Assembly: GCA_028823855.1 (NCBI GenBank) | Contig: JAPPFL010000016.1 | Location: 1-64,000 of the forward strand | Direction: 5' to 3' | DNA: 64,000 nt | Origin: Albidovulum sp. | GTDB lineage: Bacteria; Pseudomonadota; Alphaproteobacteria; Rhodobacterales; Rhodobacteraceae | In this document: positions 39,801-48,680 of the stretch, piece after piece | Layout of the letters: every line of letters begins with the position of its first letter | Numbering within the stretch: the stretch's first letter is position 1 | The notes under the pieces: generated by a model | What the model was told of the DNA's origin: nothing | Database searches by the model: none | The model's input: only the letters and a program-made list of their open reading frames with translations | Made by a program: the position numbers and the translations under genes

Positions 39801-40894
39801 ATCCAGAACGGCGCCGTAGCGAGTTCTGGTTGCGCCAATCGACAACGCTCTCCGACATAGGCAAGGGAGTCGAAATCGAACTGGTCCAAGGCGACGTTTC
39901 AATCGAAGCCGATGTGCAGCGCTGCGTTGCAAGCTTGAACAGGCCGCTTAAGGGCGTTTTCCATTTAGCGGGCGTACTGGACGACCGTCTTTTGGAGAAC
40001 CTATCGCCCGAATCCATCTCTCGCGTTTTCGCTCCGAAAGCGTACGGCGCGCTCTATCTCCATCGCGCTACCGCCGATATTGATCTTGACTACTTCGTCA
40101 TGATGTCGTCGACATCGTCGATCTTCGGAAATCCAGGACAAATAAATTACAGCGCGGCAAACGCTTTTCTTGACGGTCTTGCGGCCTACCGGCACCGGCT
40201 TGGCTTGCCAGCACTTTCCTACAATTTGGCGGCGGTCGCCGATGCCGGCATGGCCGCAAAGAACCTGGGAGTTCTGCGTCTCATGCGAGCCGCGGGCATG
40301 CCGCCGGTGAGTAGTCGCTTCGCAATCGCGAATCTTGATTTCGCAATGCGCTCGAAAAATGGAGTCGATCATATTGTCACTGCTCTGTTCCAGAAGGTTT
40401 TGTGGAAAGTTCAGTCTTCGGACTACCTGCGCATCGGACGGCAAATGAGGAATCAGGATGCGTTTGCGTTTGGATCCGACGATCAGTATACGGTTGACAA
40501 CGTTATGGTTCAGATCGCCTCCAAGGTCGCAGATCTCTGCGGACACGATGAAGGGGATTATGAAGAGCCGCTGTCCAGTTTCGGCCTCAATTCGATTTTC
40601 GTCGCCGAACTGGGGGCGTATATTCAGAGCACGTTTAATTTTCAGGCGAGTGCGCTTGAGCTAATGACCACGGCTTCATGCAGGTCGCTTGCAAGCGACA
40701 TCGTCTTTGGGAAATCTACCAAAGACGAGGATGATTCGGAGGGCGGCGACGGCGAAATCAAATCTGTGTCGGCCAAAACCAAGCGGCGGACGCGCCGAAT
40801 TCCGTCACCTTTCGCAAGCCCGATTCAAGATCACTTTTCGCCTGAAATCACTTGCGATCGAATCGACGGCGCCATGGCTTGTTTGGATGAATAA
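33833..40894 (+). CDS. swfA: Mono-modular type I PKS/FAS, SwfA-like (KS-AT-DH-ER-KR-ACP)
   Basis: Single-module, fully reducing iterative-type polyketide/fatty acid synthase, 2353 residues. KS: active Cys178 in CTACSAGLSALH, His322 in EAHATGT, His361 in KSNIGHMEAAA. AT: Ser630 in GHSSGEVAAA, with AFHS in the specificity loop (malonyl-like). DH: His943 in EHRVHYAPIMP, where the usual glycine is tyrosine, and LDGGLQ later. A 400-residue structural stretch precedes ER (GGVGQAA near 1760). KR: TGALGGFG near 1962 and Tyr2106 in NYSAANAF. ACP: Ser2254 in GLNSIF. No thioesterase. Start is TTG 33833 with AAGGA ten bases upstream; the frame opens at TTG 33740 without a ribosome site. Downstream is a reductase-sulfotransferase, the order described for the swf family of sponge symbionts. 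Confidence 0.88.
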   Translation: MHRLTPQTPAAIVGYSHRMPGGIHSDGEFWQLLSKKNVVQEPVNLRYGKGLRPLGEFSGPGRLASPYEGLILNGDELLFDRKFFGMSVNELMQTEPQVRMLLNCSWEAIEHAGWDLHSLRNSPTGVFVGAQVPAVANWRPLHGVTEYSVSSISLAMLANKVSYYFNLMGSSATYCTACSAGLSALHAAMNALACGDCDQALVGAVTYLGSARLSSSFNLMGVISPDGMCHSFDAEANGYMRSEGSFVFAIKPLDKAEKDGDSIYAVIEATAVNSAGSADGTDGLAPGRFISAPTQHAQVALMRQAYLRADRSPSEFDYLEAHATGTVVGDRIEGNAIAEAFGGDERTEALRVSSVKSNIGHMEAAAFHCALLKIVLMMRRREFAPNSKNYKVPNPEIEFDSCPMQVQTRCEPFPDHPVLVGINSFGFGGANGHCVVREYRPKQSKRWSVPLAPNAGFMVPLSARTPKALVESARRLNRVLGERKFDLYDLVGNLSCRRTHFGTRTAFAVNSQDDLCNSLEAFVESESPIASVEDGDRRIAMVFAGQGTQWAGCGRALFESHPVFRRAVDAIDCYWKEHASFSLRQACFNASQKEIDECELAQPEIFMIQCALVELFKTCGVFPDCVVGHSSGEVAAAYASGALSLEDATRLVFNRATLQQRLAGSGRMLAIGLDRGRVEELIESLGIPCGGEPDPSEAVEIACENSPANTVICGRETILHTVAEELDRRNLQSRLIPGNIAFHSQAMNSIKEDVFASLAFLEERDFDLDVPFVSSVTGIETTKLDKAYWWSNIRKPVLFAQAMETLIADHKPDIILEIAPHSALQPIISQCAESRPGSAAIIPTLMRDNDTRTGFLNALGALFRAGAAIDFKAQFPRTKPIVDLLPGHPRDEEKTVDSNLDDEFHHKRTEYSHGPLVGHRIPCDHLLFEARLSEAAFPWLAEHRVHYAPIMPAAGYIELIVQALDAAPLVIERLEFIQPCPIPRKPVRLQTELRAIPNSSSELTFAISTRSYDADSSSHLHSQGKVRLVGSEHLPDVPENLEEIDVSRFEPLAYASDDELYERFEAVLGETFQYGPYFRNMRNLRRDLDTDHLLFEVEVDIDLWRDGSTEGYILFPAMLDGGLQSFLYDLMLGADHFAIPRRAENVHFLRPPTVPRLTCRVTYPNNIRYEVDDKGQYSVPTGEWVSGSISCYDGATGDLVLHIEKYISFISDPRRAELPSSKHRISWQPKFLAGFNLNSNQFSETAMEPCALLAALEKADDGGIRTCRALEFAGDRDPESTALHGCVKKLSDIATQSEYWIVGNDSDIARSYYEAFHGNEAAIRFDWIDPTDSKSYSLETGLLRRNSVELLILHYDERGFSPDEWQFWQDLAVPGGLLLVCHGSDSAVDPAAAWVMLFRGENTTLFQAPSLRPSACGESAAPSPRWIIGEKQSRVSDWSRILNGSDVLALPYELLANSDFDPESRPWSREVQAIDIFFGRDPEDPTGERAVSHFVNFLQTLVQWRIDNADSPCCLTVITCGVILDAEHPRGSALWGAVRSLALEIGEEAQLEFRLVDIDTVEDIQAFAWLAKNDLREREIAIRKGELWVPRIVSDPNPFAEVFPHEDPDFRLFLEQAGQIDGLQMKTYDMESLAPRSVEIEVHAAALNFRDVMVTLGLLPALAYEKSGIGRDVGMEASGVVRSVGEEVKLLKAGDKVLFAGAGCIANRRVVQQHRVFLKPDNLSMEQAASSLSVYATAHYALNHLARLRKGQRVLIHSAMGGVGQAAIALAKLAGAEIYTTAGSDEKRSRLLELGVQAAFDSHSESWFSNVLDATSGEGVDIVLNSLAGPHVNLCLKILRAGGWHCEIGKIDIYSDSDLGLRVFRKNLRFAAIDMDRLMIDDPYLSRQLSEECIDLLDRGAVPPLPVTEFDYGDYGKALRLMTSGQHQGKLVLRAPLTPNARIFPIVDRRPYLDSEATYLVTGALGGFGQRLLPYLATAGARHLTLIDRDPERRRSEFWLRQSTTLSDIGKGVEIELVQGDVSIEADVQRCVASLNRPLKGVFHLAGVLDDRLLENLSPESISRVFAPKAYGALYLHRATADIDLDYFVMMSSTSSIFGNPGQINYSAANAFLDGLAAYRHRLGLPALSYNLAAVADAGMAAKNLGVLRLMRAAGMPPVSSRFAIANLDFAMRSKNGVDHIVTALFQKVLWKVQSSDYLRIGRQMRNQDAFAFGSDDQYTVDNVMVQIASKVADLCGHDEGDYEEPLSSFGLNSIFVAELGAYIQSTFNFQASALELMTTASCRSLASDIVFGKSTKDEDDSEGGDGEIKSVSAKTKRRTRRIPSPFASPIQDHFSPEITCDRIDGAMACLDE

Positions 40895-40930
40895 GCTCAA
40901 GCAGCGGGCTAAAGGGAGTATTGTATCGAA

Positions 40931-43441
40931 ATGGCCAGCCTCCCAGCCGGAGAAACGCAAGTCCCGGTGCCGCCTCTCGCTGGAACCCTACCGCCGCTGT
41001 GCAGTCGGGATCTGGAAGAGCTTAAACGGTCGATTCGCTCCTTTGCCGCCGCGAAAAATGTTGAGGATGCGGTCGACGCCGACAAATTTCGTGAAGTCTT
41101 CGTAACGGGAGCGAACGGGTTTGCGGGTCGATTCCTGCTCGGCGACCTTCTTCGACGCACCGATATCGCCACTATCCACTGCCTTGTCAGGGCCGCCAAC
41201 CCGCAGCAAGGGCTGGAGCGCGTCCGAGACGCGATGGTGGAGTCGGAAATCTGGGAGGAACCTTTTGCTCAACGGCTGCGAGTCGTGGCTGGCGAAATCT
41301 GCCAAGAGCGGTTTGGCATTTCCGACAACGAATTCGACAACCTGTGCTTGCGCATTGACGCAGTCTACCACTTGGCAGCAAGTGTTCACCTGGCCCAGCC
41401 TTACGCCGAAATTCGGAAGCCAAATGTCTACGGCCTCCGACCAGTGCTCGAACTCTGCCTTAGAACTAGACTCAAGCATCTTTTCTTCGCGTCAACGATG
41501 GCCGTTTTCCCGTCCTATTTGTGCGCATTTTCCAGGGAATACCAAGATTTTCGCATCGAGGATCACCAGCAACCCTGTCTCGACGACGTAAGAGGGACGA
41601 TGCCGCTGAGTCTCATCGGATATACGTGGAGTAAATTAGTGGCGGAGCAGGCCGTGCTATTTGCGAAGACGGCTGGGGTGCCGGCGGCGATTTTTCGCTT
41701 GCCCTACATGGGCCTTGCAAGCACGGGCTATACGCAGTCCGAAAACCTGCCATCGAAAATTTTCGCTGCCGCGGCGCAGCTCGAATTGATGCCCAGGGGA
41801 TTTTCATTGCAAAGGAACCCCGAACCTGTTGACACCGTGGCGGAAATAATCTCCGCTATTTCCCGCAATCCCGATCGCCGTTTTACAATTTATCATTGCT
41901 GTGATCCTGAACCGCCATTCGACGAAGTAGAACCGGCAGATTTCGGTTTTTTCTGGCAGAGTGTCTCCTACGCATTATTCAGACGCGCGTGCCTTTCAAT
42001 GGGAGAGCGATCGCCGCTACACGGGCAATGGGTAATTGTCGATCATTTCGCGCCATATTGGTTTGACGAGGTCCAGGAAAACCGCGGCCAGCCAATCTGC
42101 GATCGCGCCATCCGCGAGGATTGCCCGAGCCAAATCAGTTGGCCTGCCCACTTGATCAAGCGAGTTCGCTCCTATGGATGGATCAGGCGTCACTTAAAGA
42201 CTTGGCCATACAAATTTCCGAAAGGCCGGCTGGAATACGAGGGGCTTGTGGATCAAGCTGGGCGATTGGCCTCGCGCATGGGCGTGCCATTCGAAACTAC
42301 CTATCCGCCTTGGATGCTAATCGCGCTCCGAAAACTTGTTGATGCGTTGAATTTGCCCGAGGCAGGCCTAAGAGAATCTAGAATACCCCACGTTGTCTAC
42401 GGATTGAATCGCTCGCTTCGCATCAATGCAGCTCTTGTAAAGGAAAGGCAAGAGCATCCCGAAATCGAGAAGGAGACAATCAATCGCCCCGTCTTCATCG
42501 TCGGCATCAACCGAACCGGCACGACATTCCTTCATCGACTTTTGTCCCGCGACCCGAAATTCTGGACGCTGAGACGCTACGAAACTGCGGAGCCCGTACT
42601 CGCCTCGGGCGAGTACGCCACTGCTTTAGCAAATACGTTGAACGACCCTCGCCGCGTCTACTCGGAGGAACTGGTACAAGCAACTAGGATTGCCGAATCA
42701 CTTGCGGGCTTACACCGAATAGATCTGGACGAGCCGGAAGAGGACTTTATGCCCCTGCTGCTTGGTTTCAAGACTTGGGTTCTTCCCGTCGCGCACCACG
42801 TTCCGGAATATGCCCGATGGCTCGCCGAATGCGGGTCGTGCGATGCCTATTCTCATCACAGGAGCGTGATGAAGCATTTCAACTGGCAACGGACGCAGCG
42901 AGATGCAAATCAGCAAAGATTCTGGCTACTTAAGATGCCATTCCATCTCAGGGAGCTAGGAGCGCTGCTCCAAGTTTACCCTGATGCCCTGTTCCTTCAG
43001 ACCCATCGCGACCCGGTCGAGGTTATGGGGTCCTGGAATAGCATGGTTGATAGAGTCCGTTCGATGACGACGGAGCAGCGCCCGCCCCTGGAGACCGGCG
43101 CCGAACAGCTTGAACTCATGAGCGGCATGCTAAACGGCGCAATGGATTTTCGGAAATCGCGCCCGTCGCTTGACCGGAGATGGCTCGATGTGCGCTATAC
43201 CGACCTAGTCAACGATCCAATGTCCGTCGTGAAGGCAATCTACTCCAGATTCCGCTGGCCGCTCGAACCGGCGACGGTCGACGCCATGGAGAATTGGCTT
43301 GAAACCCAAGCTGAACAGCGTCGGAAGGAACCTACCCACGAATACCGCTTGGAGAATCACGGCCTTACGCCAAGCATGGTGAACGAAGCGTTTTCGTCGT
43401 ATTTGAATTTTGCAGACAAACGGGGAATCCTGCAAAAGTAG
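40931..43441 (+). CDS. swfB: Fused thioester reductase and sulfotransferase, SwfB-like
   Basis: 836-residue two-domain protein. Residues about 50-400 are an NAD(P)-dependent reductase of the thioester-reductase/MxFAR type: Rossmann motif VTGANGFAGRF (58-68) and catalytic YTWSKLVAE. Residues about 515-830 are a PAPS-dependent sulfotransferase: 5'-phosphosulfate loop FIVGINRTGTTFLHRLL (from about 525) and a 3'-phosphate segment HRDPVEVMGSW near 691. Starts 36 bases after swfA. Expected chemistry: reductive release of the acyl chain from the ACP as aldehyde or alcohol, then sulfation of a hydroxyl. Published swf clusters pair exactly these domains; the product there is unknown. The swfC radical-SAM gene of those clusters is not seen here. 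Confidence 0.87.
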   Translation: MASLPAGETQVPVPPLAGTLPPLCSRDLEELKRSIRSFAAAKNVEDAVDADKFREVFVTGANGFAGRFLLGDLLRRTDIATIHCLVRAANPQQGLERVRDAMVESEIWEEPFAQRLRVVAGEICQERFGISDNEFDNLCLRIDAVYHLAASVHLAQPYAEIRKPNVYGLRPVLELCLRTRLKHLFFASTMAVFPSYLCAFSREYQDFRIEDHQQPCLDDVRGTMPLSLIGYTWSKLVAEQAVLFAKTAGVPAAIFRLPYMGLASTGYTQSENLPSKIFAAAAQLELMPRGFSLQRNPEPVDTVAEIISAISRNPDRRFTIYHCCDPEPPFDEVEPADFGFFWQSVSYALFRRACLSMGERSPLHGQWVIVDHFAPYWFDEVQENRGQPICDRAIREDCPSQISWPAHLIKRVRSYGWIRRHLKTWPYKFPKGRLEYEGLVDQAGRLASRMGVPFETTYPPWMLIALRKLVDALNLPEAGLRESRIPHVVYGLNRSLRINAALVKERQEHPEIEKETINRPVFIVGINRTGTTFLHRLLSRDPKFWTLRRYETAEPVLASGEYATALANTLNDPRRVYSEELVQATRIAESLAGLHRIDLDEPEEDFMPLLLGFKTWVLPVAHHVPEYARWLAECGSCDAYSHHRSVMKHFNWQRTQRDANQQRFWLLKMPFHLRELGALLQVYPDALFLQTHRDPVEVMGSWNSMVDRVRSMTTEQRPPLETGAEQLELMSGMLNGAMDFRKSRPSLDRRWLDVRYTDLVNDPMSVVKAIYSRFRWPLEPATVDAMENWLETQAEQRRKEPTHEYRLENHGLTPSMVNEAFSSYLNFADKRGILQK

Positions 43442-43827
43442 CAGATATCCTTGCTCTAATCGCCGGTTTTCGCGAACTGTACGGGATCGTGCGCATGGGC
43501 CTGATTGGCGGGCGGCGCGTGTTTGGATATTATTTTTCGGACCGGGCCGTAATTCGACGTGATCCAAGTTCACGGAATCCGGAATATCCTGAATCGGCGC
43601 TTGTCCAGCATTCCGGTCGGCAGGCGCGCCGTTTGGACTATTCGAAGCGCTGTATACGGTCTTCGATTCGGACGGAGCATCTTCGGGCAGCCTTCCGCTC
43701 GCCAATTGTCTTTACGAATTGACGACATCGATGGGGTCTTGCCATAAAGAGGCATGCAGAAATCTTGTCTTCGGCCCGCAGACAGGAAATCTGGGCGGAG
43801 GACGGGCCGCCTGTCGGGAATTTGTCA
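43442..43827. other. Gap between swfB and cysD
   Basis: 386 bases without a recognisable gene. Short plus-strand open frames exist (for example 43489-43722) but lack motifs. It may contain the cysD promoter. The region could be a decayed gene; no radical-SAM cysteine motif, which a swfC homologue would show, is visible. Confidence 0.45.
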
Positions 43828-44762
43828 ATGCGATCTCGAATTACAAGTAAAGAATCCGGAATTGCCCGCTTATCGCATTTGGACATTCTGGAGTCCGAGA
43901 GTATCAACATCATCCGGGAGACTTTCGCTGAATTCGCCAATCCCGTTATGCTCTATTCCGTAGGCAAGGATTCTTCCGTCATGCTGGAGTTGGCCAAAAA
44001 AGCGTTCGCTCCGGGCAGGCTGCCATTCCCACTGCTGCACATCGATACGGGGTGGAAATTCAAAGAGACAATTCGTTTTCGCGACGATACCGCGGAGCGC
44101 TACGATCTGGACTTGATCGTTCACACAAACCAGGAAGGCGTCGCCCGGGGGATCGGACCAATAAGCCACGGAACGCGGGTATACACCGACGTCATGAAAA
44201 CTGAAGCGCTGCGGCAAGCCCTCGAAATGAACGGGTTTAATGCGGCGATTGGCGGTGCTCGGCGCGACGAGGCGATATCCAGGGCAAAGGAGCGGATATT
44301 CTCGTTTCGAAACCGGCACCATCGCTGGGATCCGAAGAATCAGCGACCTGAACCGTGGAATTTTTGCAATTCCCGACTTGGCGCCGACGAAAGCGTTCGC
44401 GTTTTCCGCTATCCAACTGGACGGAACTCGACATTTGGCTATATATCTTCCGCGAAGGAATTCCCGTCGTCCCGCTGTATTTTGCAGACCGGCGGCCCGT
44501 AGTTCAACGCAACAGCGCATTGATCGTTTTAGACGATGATCGCATGCCGCTGAAACCGAATGAAGAGCCAGCGGAAATGCTTGTACGCTTTCGCACGATC
44601 GGTTGTTGGCCGCTGACGGGCGCCGTGGAGTCGTCGTCGGCGACCGTACCTGAAATTATCCGGGAAATATTCGCCAACAGGGTCTCGGAACGCGCGGGTC
44701 GGCTTATCGACCGCAACAGTAAACACTCCTTGGAGCAAATAAAGCACGAGGGATACTTTTAG
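43828..44762 (+). pseudogene. cysD: Sulfate adenylyltransferase subunit 2 (CysD) with a one-base frameshift
   Basis: CysD with CysN makes adenosine 5'-phosphosulfate from sulfate and ATP. The first frame (ATG 43828) reads well through [17 protein letters not shown] (PP-loop), [30 protein letters not shown] and [10 protein letters not shown] up to ESVRVF. The sequence continues as [24 protein letters not shown] and [10 protein letters not shown] in another frame. The switch falls at the T-run 44402-44405: five T instead of four would restore one full-length protein of about 311 residues. All other motifs are intact on both sides. This is either a recent loss of function or a homopolymer sequencing error; the latter is quite possible because nothing else in the gene has decayed. 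Confidence 0.85.
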
Positions 44763-45386
44763 GAAGCTACCCGGTTGATTCTATCAACGGCATTCGCAGG
44801 CAGACATGGCACTGAGGTAGCGGTTCCCGCCTCCGAACGAAAAAGCGAGATCGACTGCACGCCGGTCAATACCGCCCGCCGGCAGATCGGCCATCGGAAT
44901 TTTCCGGTAACGCCAAATAGGGCCCGCAAGCTTGCCTGACAACTCGGAGGCCGCCATTTCGTTTGGAACGAGTTGCCGAAACGGCAAAGGGAAGCGAATG
45001 AACAAGCGGAGGAGGCTTGCGAAAAGACGCATTCCTTTTTCGTTTTCTCGCCCGGAACCGGATTGGCCCTGTCGCTGAGAGAGTTCGATTGGCTGAAGGC
45101 AATTTGTCCACGATCGCCCGATTTGCCCTCGAATGCTAATTCGATACGTGGACAGCCACTTTCAGTAACAACGGGTTTCGGAAGTTTAAGCCGCTTCGTG
45201 GGAGCACTCGCTCGCTTGCGAATCCAGTGATTTTGAAGACCGGTGGCGACTGGCTGCGCATTCTGAAGATAGAGCGCAAGCTCGGCAATCAGTATCCCTA
45301 GCGGCCGACCATTCAAGGCAGTGGATCGGAAGGCGGCATGCGATGATCGCTACGGGATCGAGGCTCCGGATGCTTCCGGCCTCTAG
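44763..45386. other. Decayed DNA between cysD and the tnpB remnant
   Basis: About 620 bases with no intact gene. Open frames on both strands lack motifs. The right part may belong to the N-terminal half of the neighbouring transposon gene, but I cannot match it with confidence. Confidence 0.4.
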
Positions 45387-46054
45387 GTCGCCGTTGGAAT
45401 CCAAATGATTTTCCGGAAGTTCGCTGTTGCATGTACCGATAAGGCTGCGGAAATCATGGTTCCGCGCTCGACGCGATGTTCAGGCGCAACTACAAGACGG
45501 TAGCCCGCCTGCGCAATGGGTTTGGTCGCTGGCAAGAAGAATGCTTCGCCCTTACATACCTATGAAAATTGCCTGCGAACCGGTGATGAATCTTGTAGCA
45601 TCTTGCGTCGATGAAGATTGCCAACAGAATGTCAATTGCCGTGATGAATGTACTAATCGCTGAGGGAATGACCCGCTCGGCCAAGCGGACGGTCGAAAAA
45701 CCCGGCGGAAACGTGAATACCGTGTCCGGCTTAAGCAGCGCGATTTTTGAAACCGGCTGGCGCGGGCCGAGGCGAACGCTCGCCTGCAAGGGCCACGCGC
45801 TAGTCGATGCGGAACCGTCGCGCACCCGCCAGAACTGCAATTCTTTTGGTCATGTCAATCCGGAAAGTTGGACGGGCCGGAAAATCAACTGCTTGACCTT
45901 TAGCCGCGCGGATCACGTGGACCTGAATGCGGCTTGCAACATCATTGCCTTTGGAATGGGCGCGACAGCAAGGCGAACCGGATTTGCGTCTACAATCCGG
46001 GCGACCCGCGAAACGATCGCTTCGGCGACCAAAGAAGGAACGCCAAGTGAGTAG
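45387..46054 (+). pseudogene. tnpB: Degenerate TnpB (IS200/IS605-type OrfB) remnant
   Basis: Broken remains of a transposon-encoded TnpB, the RNA-guided nuclease-like family ancestral to Cas12. Similarity to the family is visible in three pieces spread over different frames with stops between them: a RuvC-I-like stretch (about 45387-45500, VAVGIQM..FAVACTDK, catalytic Asp lost), a bridging stretch (NYKTVARLRNGFG), and the C-terminal third in one frame: SAIFETGWRGPRRTL, then NCNSFGHVN where the zinc-ribbon CxxC is lost, and [12 protein letters not shown] matching the terminal DVNAA-N-I motif. The last codons overlap the cysNC start. No terminal repeats or omega-RNA could be defined. Confidence 0.7.
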
Positions 46055-47972
46055 CTCCCCTTTTCAAATGCACGGCACCGGTCCCGCCGCCGCCGGAACT
46101 ATCGACGACCTGCTAGCCCTAAGGCAAGACAAGGATTTGATCCGCCTCGTGTTCTGCGGTTCCGTCGACGATGGCAAATCATCGCTGCTTGGTCGACTTC
46201 TCGTGGAAACCCGATCCGTTTTCGATGATCAGATCGCTGAATCGGAGAAGACATTCGGTCGAACCGGCGGAGGCGAACAGTTAATCGATTGGTCATTTCT
46301 TCTCGACGGTCTAGAATCGGAACGGGAACAGAGAATCACGGTTGATGTAGCCTATCGACGGTTCGAGTCCGATAGGAGAATATTTATCGCGGCGGACGCG
46401 CCCGGCCATGAGAAATATGTTCGAAACATGGCGTCCGCTGCATCGCTAGCGGACGTCGCGGTCATATTGGTGGATGCTCGAAAGGGCATCCTGGTGCAGA
46501 CCAGACGCCACGCTTATATCGCATCCATGATGGGCTGCCGGCACGCGATTCTCGCGGTCAACAAGATGGATTCGGTCGATTTCGCCCAGAACGTATTCGA
46601 ATCCATCGGCAAGCGCTTTATTGACCTGTCGAAATTGCTTGAATTCGAAAATACCCAAGCGATTCCGCTATCGGCTCTGACAGGCGAAAACATAATTGAC
46701 GCAACGGAGGCCATGCCTTGGTACTCCGGTCCCGCGCTGCTCGAACTACTAGAACGGGTTCAGCTCGACAGTCGGCAAAGCGCGGCTGTATTTCGCCTGC
46801 CCGTTCAGTATGCAGGCCATCCGATTCCAGAATTTCGAGGAGTTTGCGGCACGGTAGCCTCGGGCCGCGTGGAGCGCAATATGCGGATTCGCGTATATCC
46901 GTCCGGCGAACAAGCCGAAGTCGCAAGAATTCTAGACCCGTCAGGCGAAGCGTTCGAAGCAAGGGAAGGTAGGTCGGTCACACTGGAGTTTGCCGGCGAC
47001 GTCGATGCGGGGCGAGGCGACCTTCTAGCATGCGACGAAACTACACCCGATGTCGCAGACCAATTTGCGGCGCATATTCTTTGGATGGACACTAGTGCGA
47101 TGCTGCCGGAACGCAACTACATCCTTCGATTCGCTGCGGCATCTGCGAACGCACAAATTACGGATCTCGTCCACATAGTGGATATGGAATCTCTAAAGGG
47201 ACTAGCTGCTAAAAAGCTTGAATTCAACGAAGTAGGCTATTGCAAGGTCGCGCTTGATCGGGCTTTGCCCTTCGATCCCTACAAGGTAAACCGCACGACC
47301 GGAGCTTTCCTGCTAATCGATAGGTTCACGAACGCGACGGTCGGCGCGGGGACGATTTTATTCGCGCTTCGCCGCGCAACCAACGTATTCTGGCAAACGA
47401 TGGTGGTCGACAAAGGAGCCAGAGCTCGGTTGAAAGGCCAGCATCAGCGCATTCTTTGGTTCACCGGACTGTCCGGGTCGGGAAAATCGACAATTGCAAA
47501 TCTCGTAGAGCAAAAACTCCACGCGGAGGGAATCCATACTTACGTGCTTGATGGCGACAATTTGAGGCATGGTCTAAACAGGGATCTTGGATTCACCGAT
47601 CAGGATCGGGTGGAAAATGTCAGGCGCGTCGCGCACGTAGCCAATCTAATGGTAGATGCCGGATTGGTAGTTCTAGTCGCATTGATTTCCCCATTTAGAT
47701 CCGAAAGGCAGATGGCGAGAGAACTTGCCGAGGACAATGAATTCATCGAGGTATTCGTCGACACTCCCATGGCGGTTTGCGAACAACGCGACACGAAAGG
47801 ACTCTACCGGCGCGCGAGAGACGGTGAATTGGTTAATTTCACCGGATTGGATTCTCCCTACGAGGCGCCGATTGCGCCTGAGATTGTACTAAATGGCGCT
47901 GAAGCTGATCCCGAAACACTCGCCGATCAAGTCATTGCCTACCTGCATTCCGCATTGCCTAGAACGGCATGA
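46047..47972 (+). CDS. cysNC: Fused sulfate adenylyltransferase subunit 1 / APS kinase
   Basis: Bifunctional enzyme making PAPS: the CysN GTPase half couples GTP hydrolysis to APS synthesis with CysD, and the CysC half phosphorylates APS. 641 residues from GTG 46047, which has AAGGAA seven bases upstream. CysN half: [28 protein letters not shown] and NKMDSVDF. CysC half from about residue 470: [34 protein letters not shown], and [12 protein letters not shown]. Both halves look intact. The fused form is common in Alphaproteobacteria. Position after swfAB and cysD suggests dedicated PAPS supply for the SwfB sulfotransferase, besides any role in assimilation; no cysH is present. Confidence 0.93.
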   Translation: MSSSPFQMHGTGPAAAGTIDDLLALRQDKDLIRLVFCGSVDDGKSSLLGRLLVETRSVFDDQIAESEKTFGRTGGGEQLIDWSFLLDGLESEREQRITVDVAYRRFESDRRIFIAADAPGHEKYVRNMASAASLADVAVILVDARKGILVQTRRHAYIASMMGCRHAILAVNKMDSVDFAQNVFESIGKRFIDLSKLLEFENTQAIPLSALTGENIIDATEAMPWYSGPALLELLERVQLDSRQSAAVFRLPVQYAGHPIPEFRGVCGTVASGRVERNMRIRVYPSGEQAEVARILDPSGEAFEAREGRSVTLEFAGDVDAGRGDLLACDETTPDVADQFAAHILWMDTSAMLPERNYILRFAAASANAQITDLVHIVDMESLKGLAAKKLEFNEVGYCKVALDRALPFDPYKVNRTTGAFLLIDRFTNATVGAGTILFALRRATNVFWQTMVVDKGARARLKGQHQRILWFTGLSGSGKSTIANLVEQKLHAEGIHTYVLDGDNLRHGLNRDLGFTDQDRVENVRRVAHVANLMVDAGLVVLVALISPFRSERQMARELAEDNEFIEVFVDTPMAVCEQRDTKGLYRRARDGELVNFTGLDSPYEAPIAPEIVLNGAEADPETLADQVIAYLHSALPRTA

Positions 47973-48680
47973 TTCCGTGGAATCGAAATTGCCAATGAGC
48001 GCGAAGTTGCCGCTCCGTGAGTCTCTGTCAAGTCCGCCAACAGAATCTTCAGGATACGGACCCGAAGACGAACACGGAAAATTTCCTTGTACGTGCGCAT
48101 GAACGCCTCGAACTTTTCCGTCGAGAATCTAGACTTGCGCCGAGTTGACGTGTACGTCCTGCGTTGGACGAATTGATTTCTCACTCACCCGAAACGGCAT
48201 AGCTAGGGAGAAAGCGCCGATGGCTGTGGAAAGGCGCGGGATTCTGGCGTTTCGCCGCGTTTTCGCCAACTTGCGACGGGCGACTTCGGAAAGTTCCGAC
48301 CTGCGCCTCTAGCGCATCTTGATCGGGAAGGGGGATCACGAGCAAAAGAGGCAGTTCATGGCGGGCGTCGGCTTGATCGGCCACTCCGCAGGCTCATATC
48401 CCAACTGCCGCATCGACCTTGTCGAACGGCGTACTTGATTGTCCTTGCTGGCGGAGCATACAGCCGAGTAGACGAGTCCCGCTCGCGATTCCCCGAGGCC
48501 GCATCTACCATCCGATTCCGGATTCAAAGCGCCGTGCCTTTTAGCTCACACGGTCGCCATCGATGCCCGATCCCCAGTTGCGTGGGCGGTTGATTCGACC
48601 AAGAAGCAGAACGGCCGCCAGAAGCGGTAGGTTTAAACCGGCCAGGTTAACGGGGTGTCCGCGGGTTGCATCTGCGCGAA
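47973..48680. other. Gene-poor region after cysNC
   Basis: About 700 bases. Short open frames on the minus strand (47939-48184, 48181-48384) include a basic stretch but nothing I can assign. Probably eroded sequence. No clear terminator for cysNC is seen. Confidence 0.45.

Noticed and set aside
40931-43441. Curacin/olefin-synthase style sulfotransferase that drives decarboxylation to a terminal alkene
   Set aside because: Those systems pair the sulfotransferase with a thioesterase inside the PKS. Here it is fused to a reductase and no thioesterase is present.
44759-45316. 185-codon minus-strand frame between cysD and the tnpB remnant
   Set aside because: No recognisable motif, no membrane or signal features, and it lies in visibly decayed DNA.
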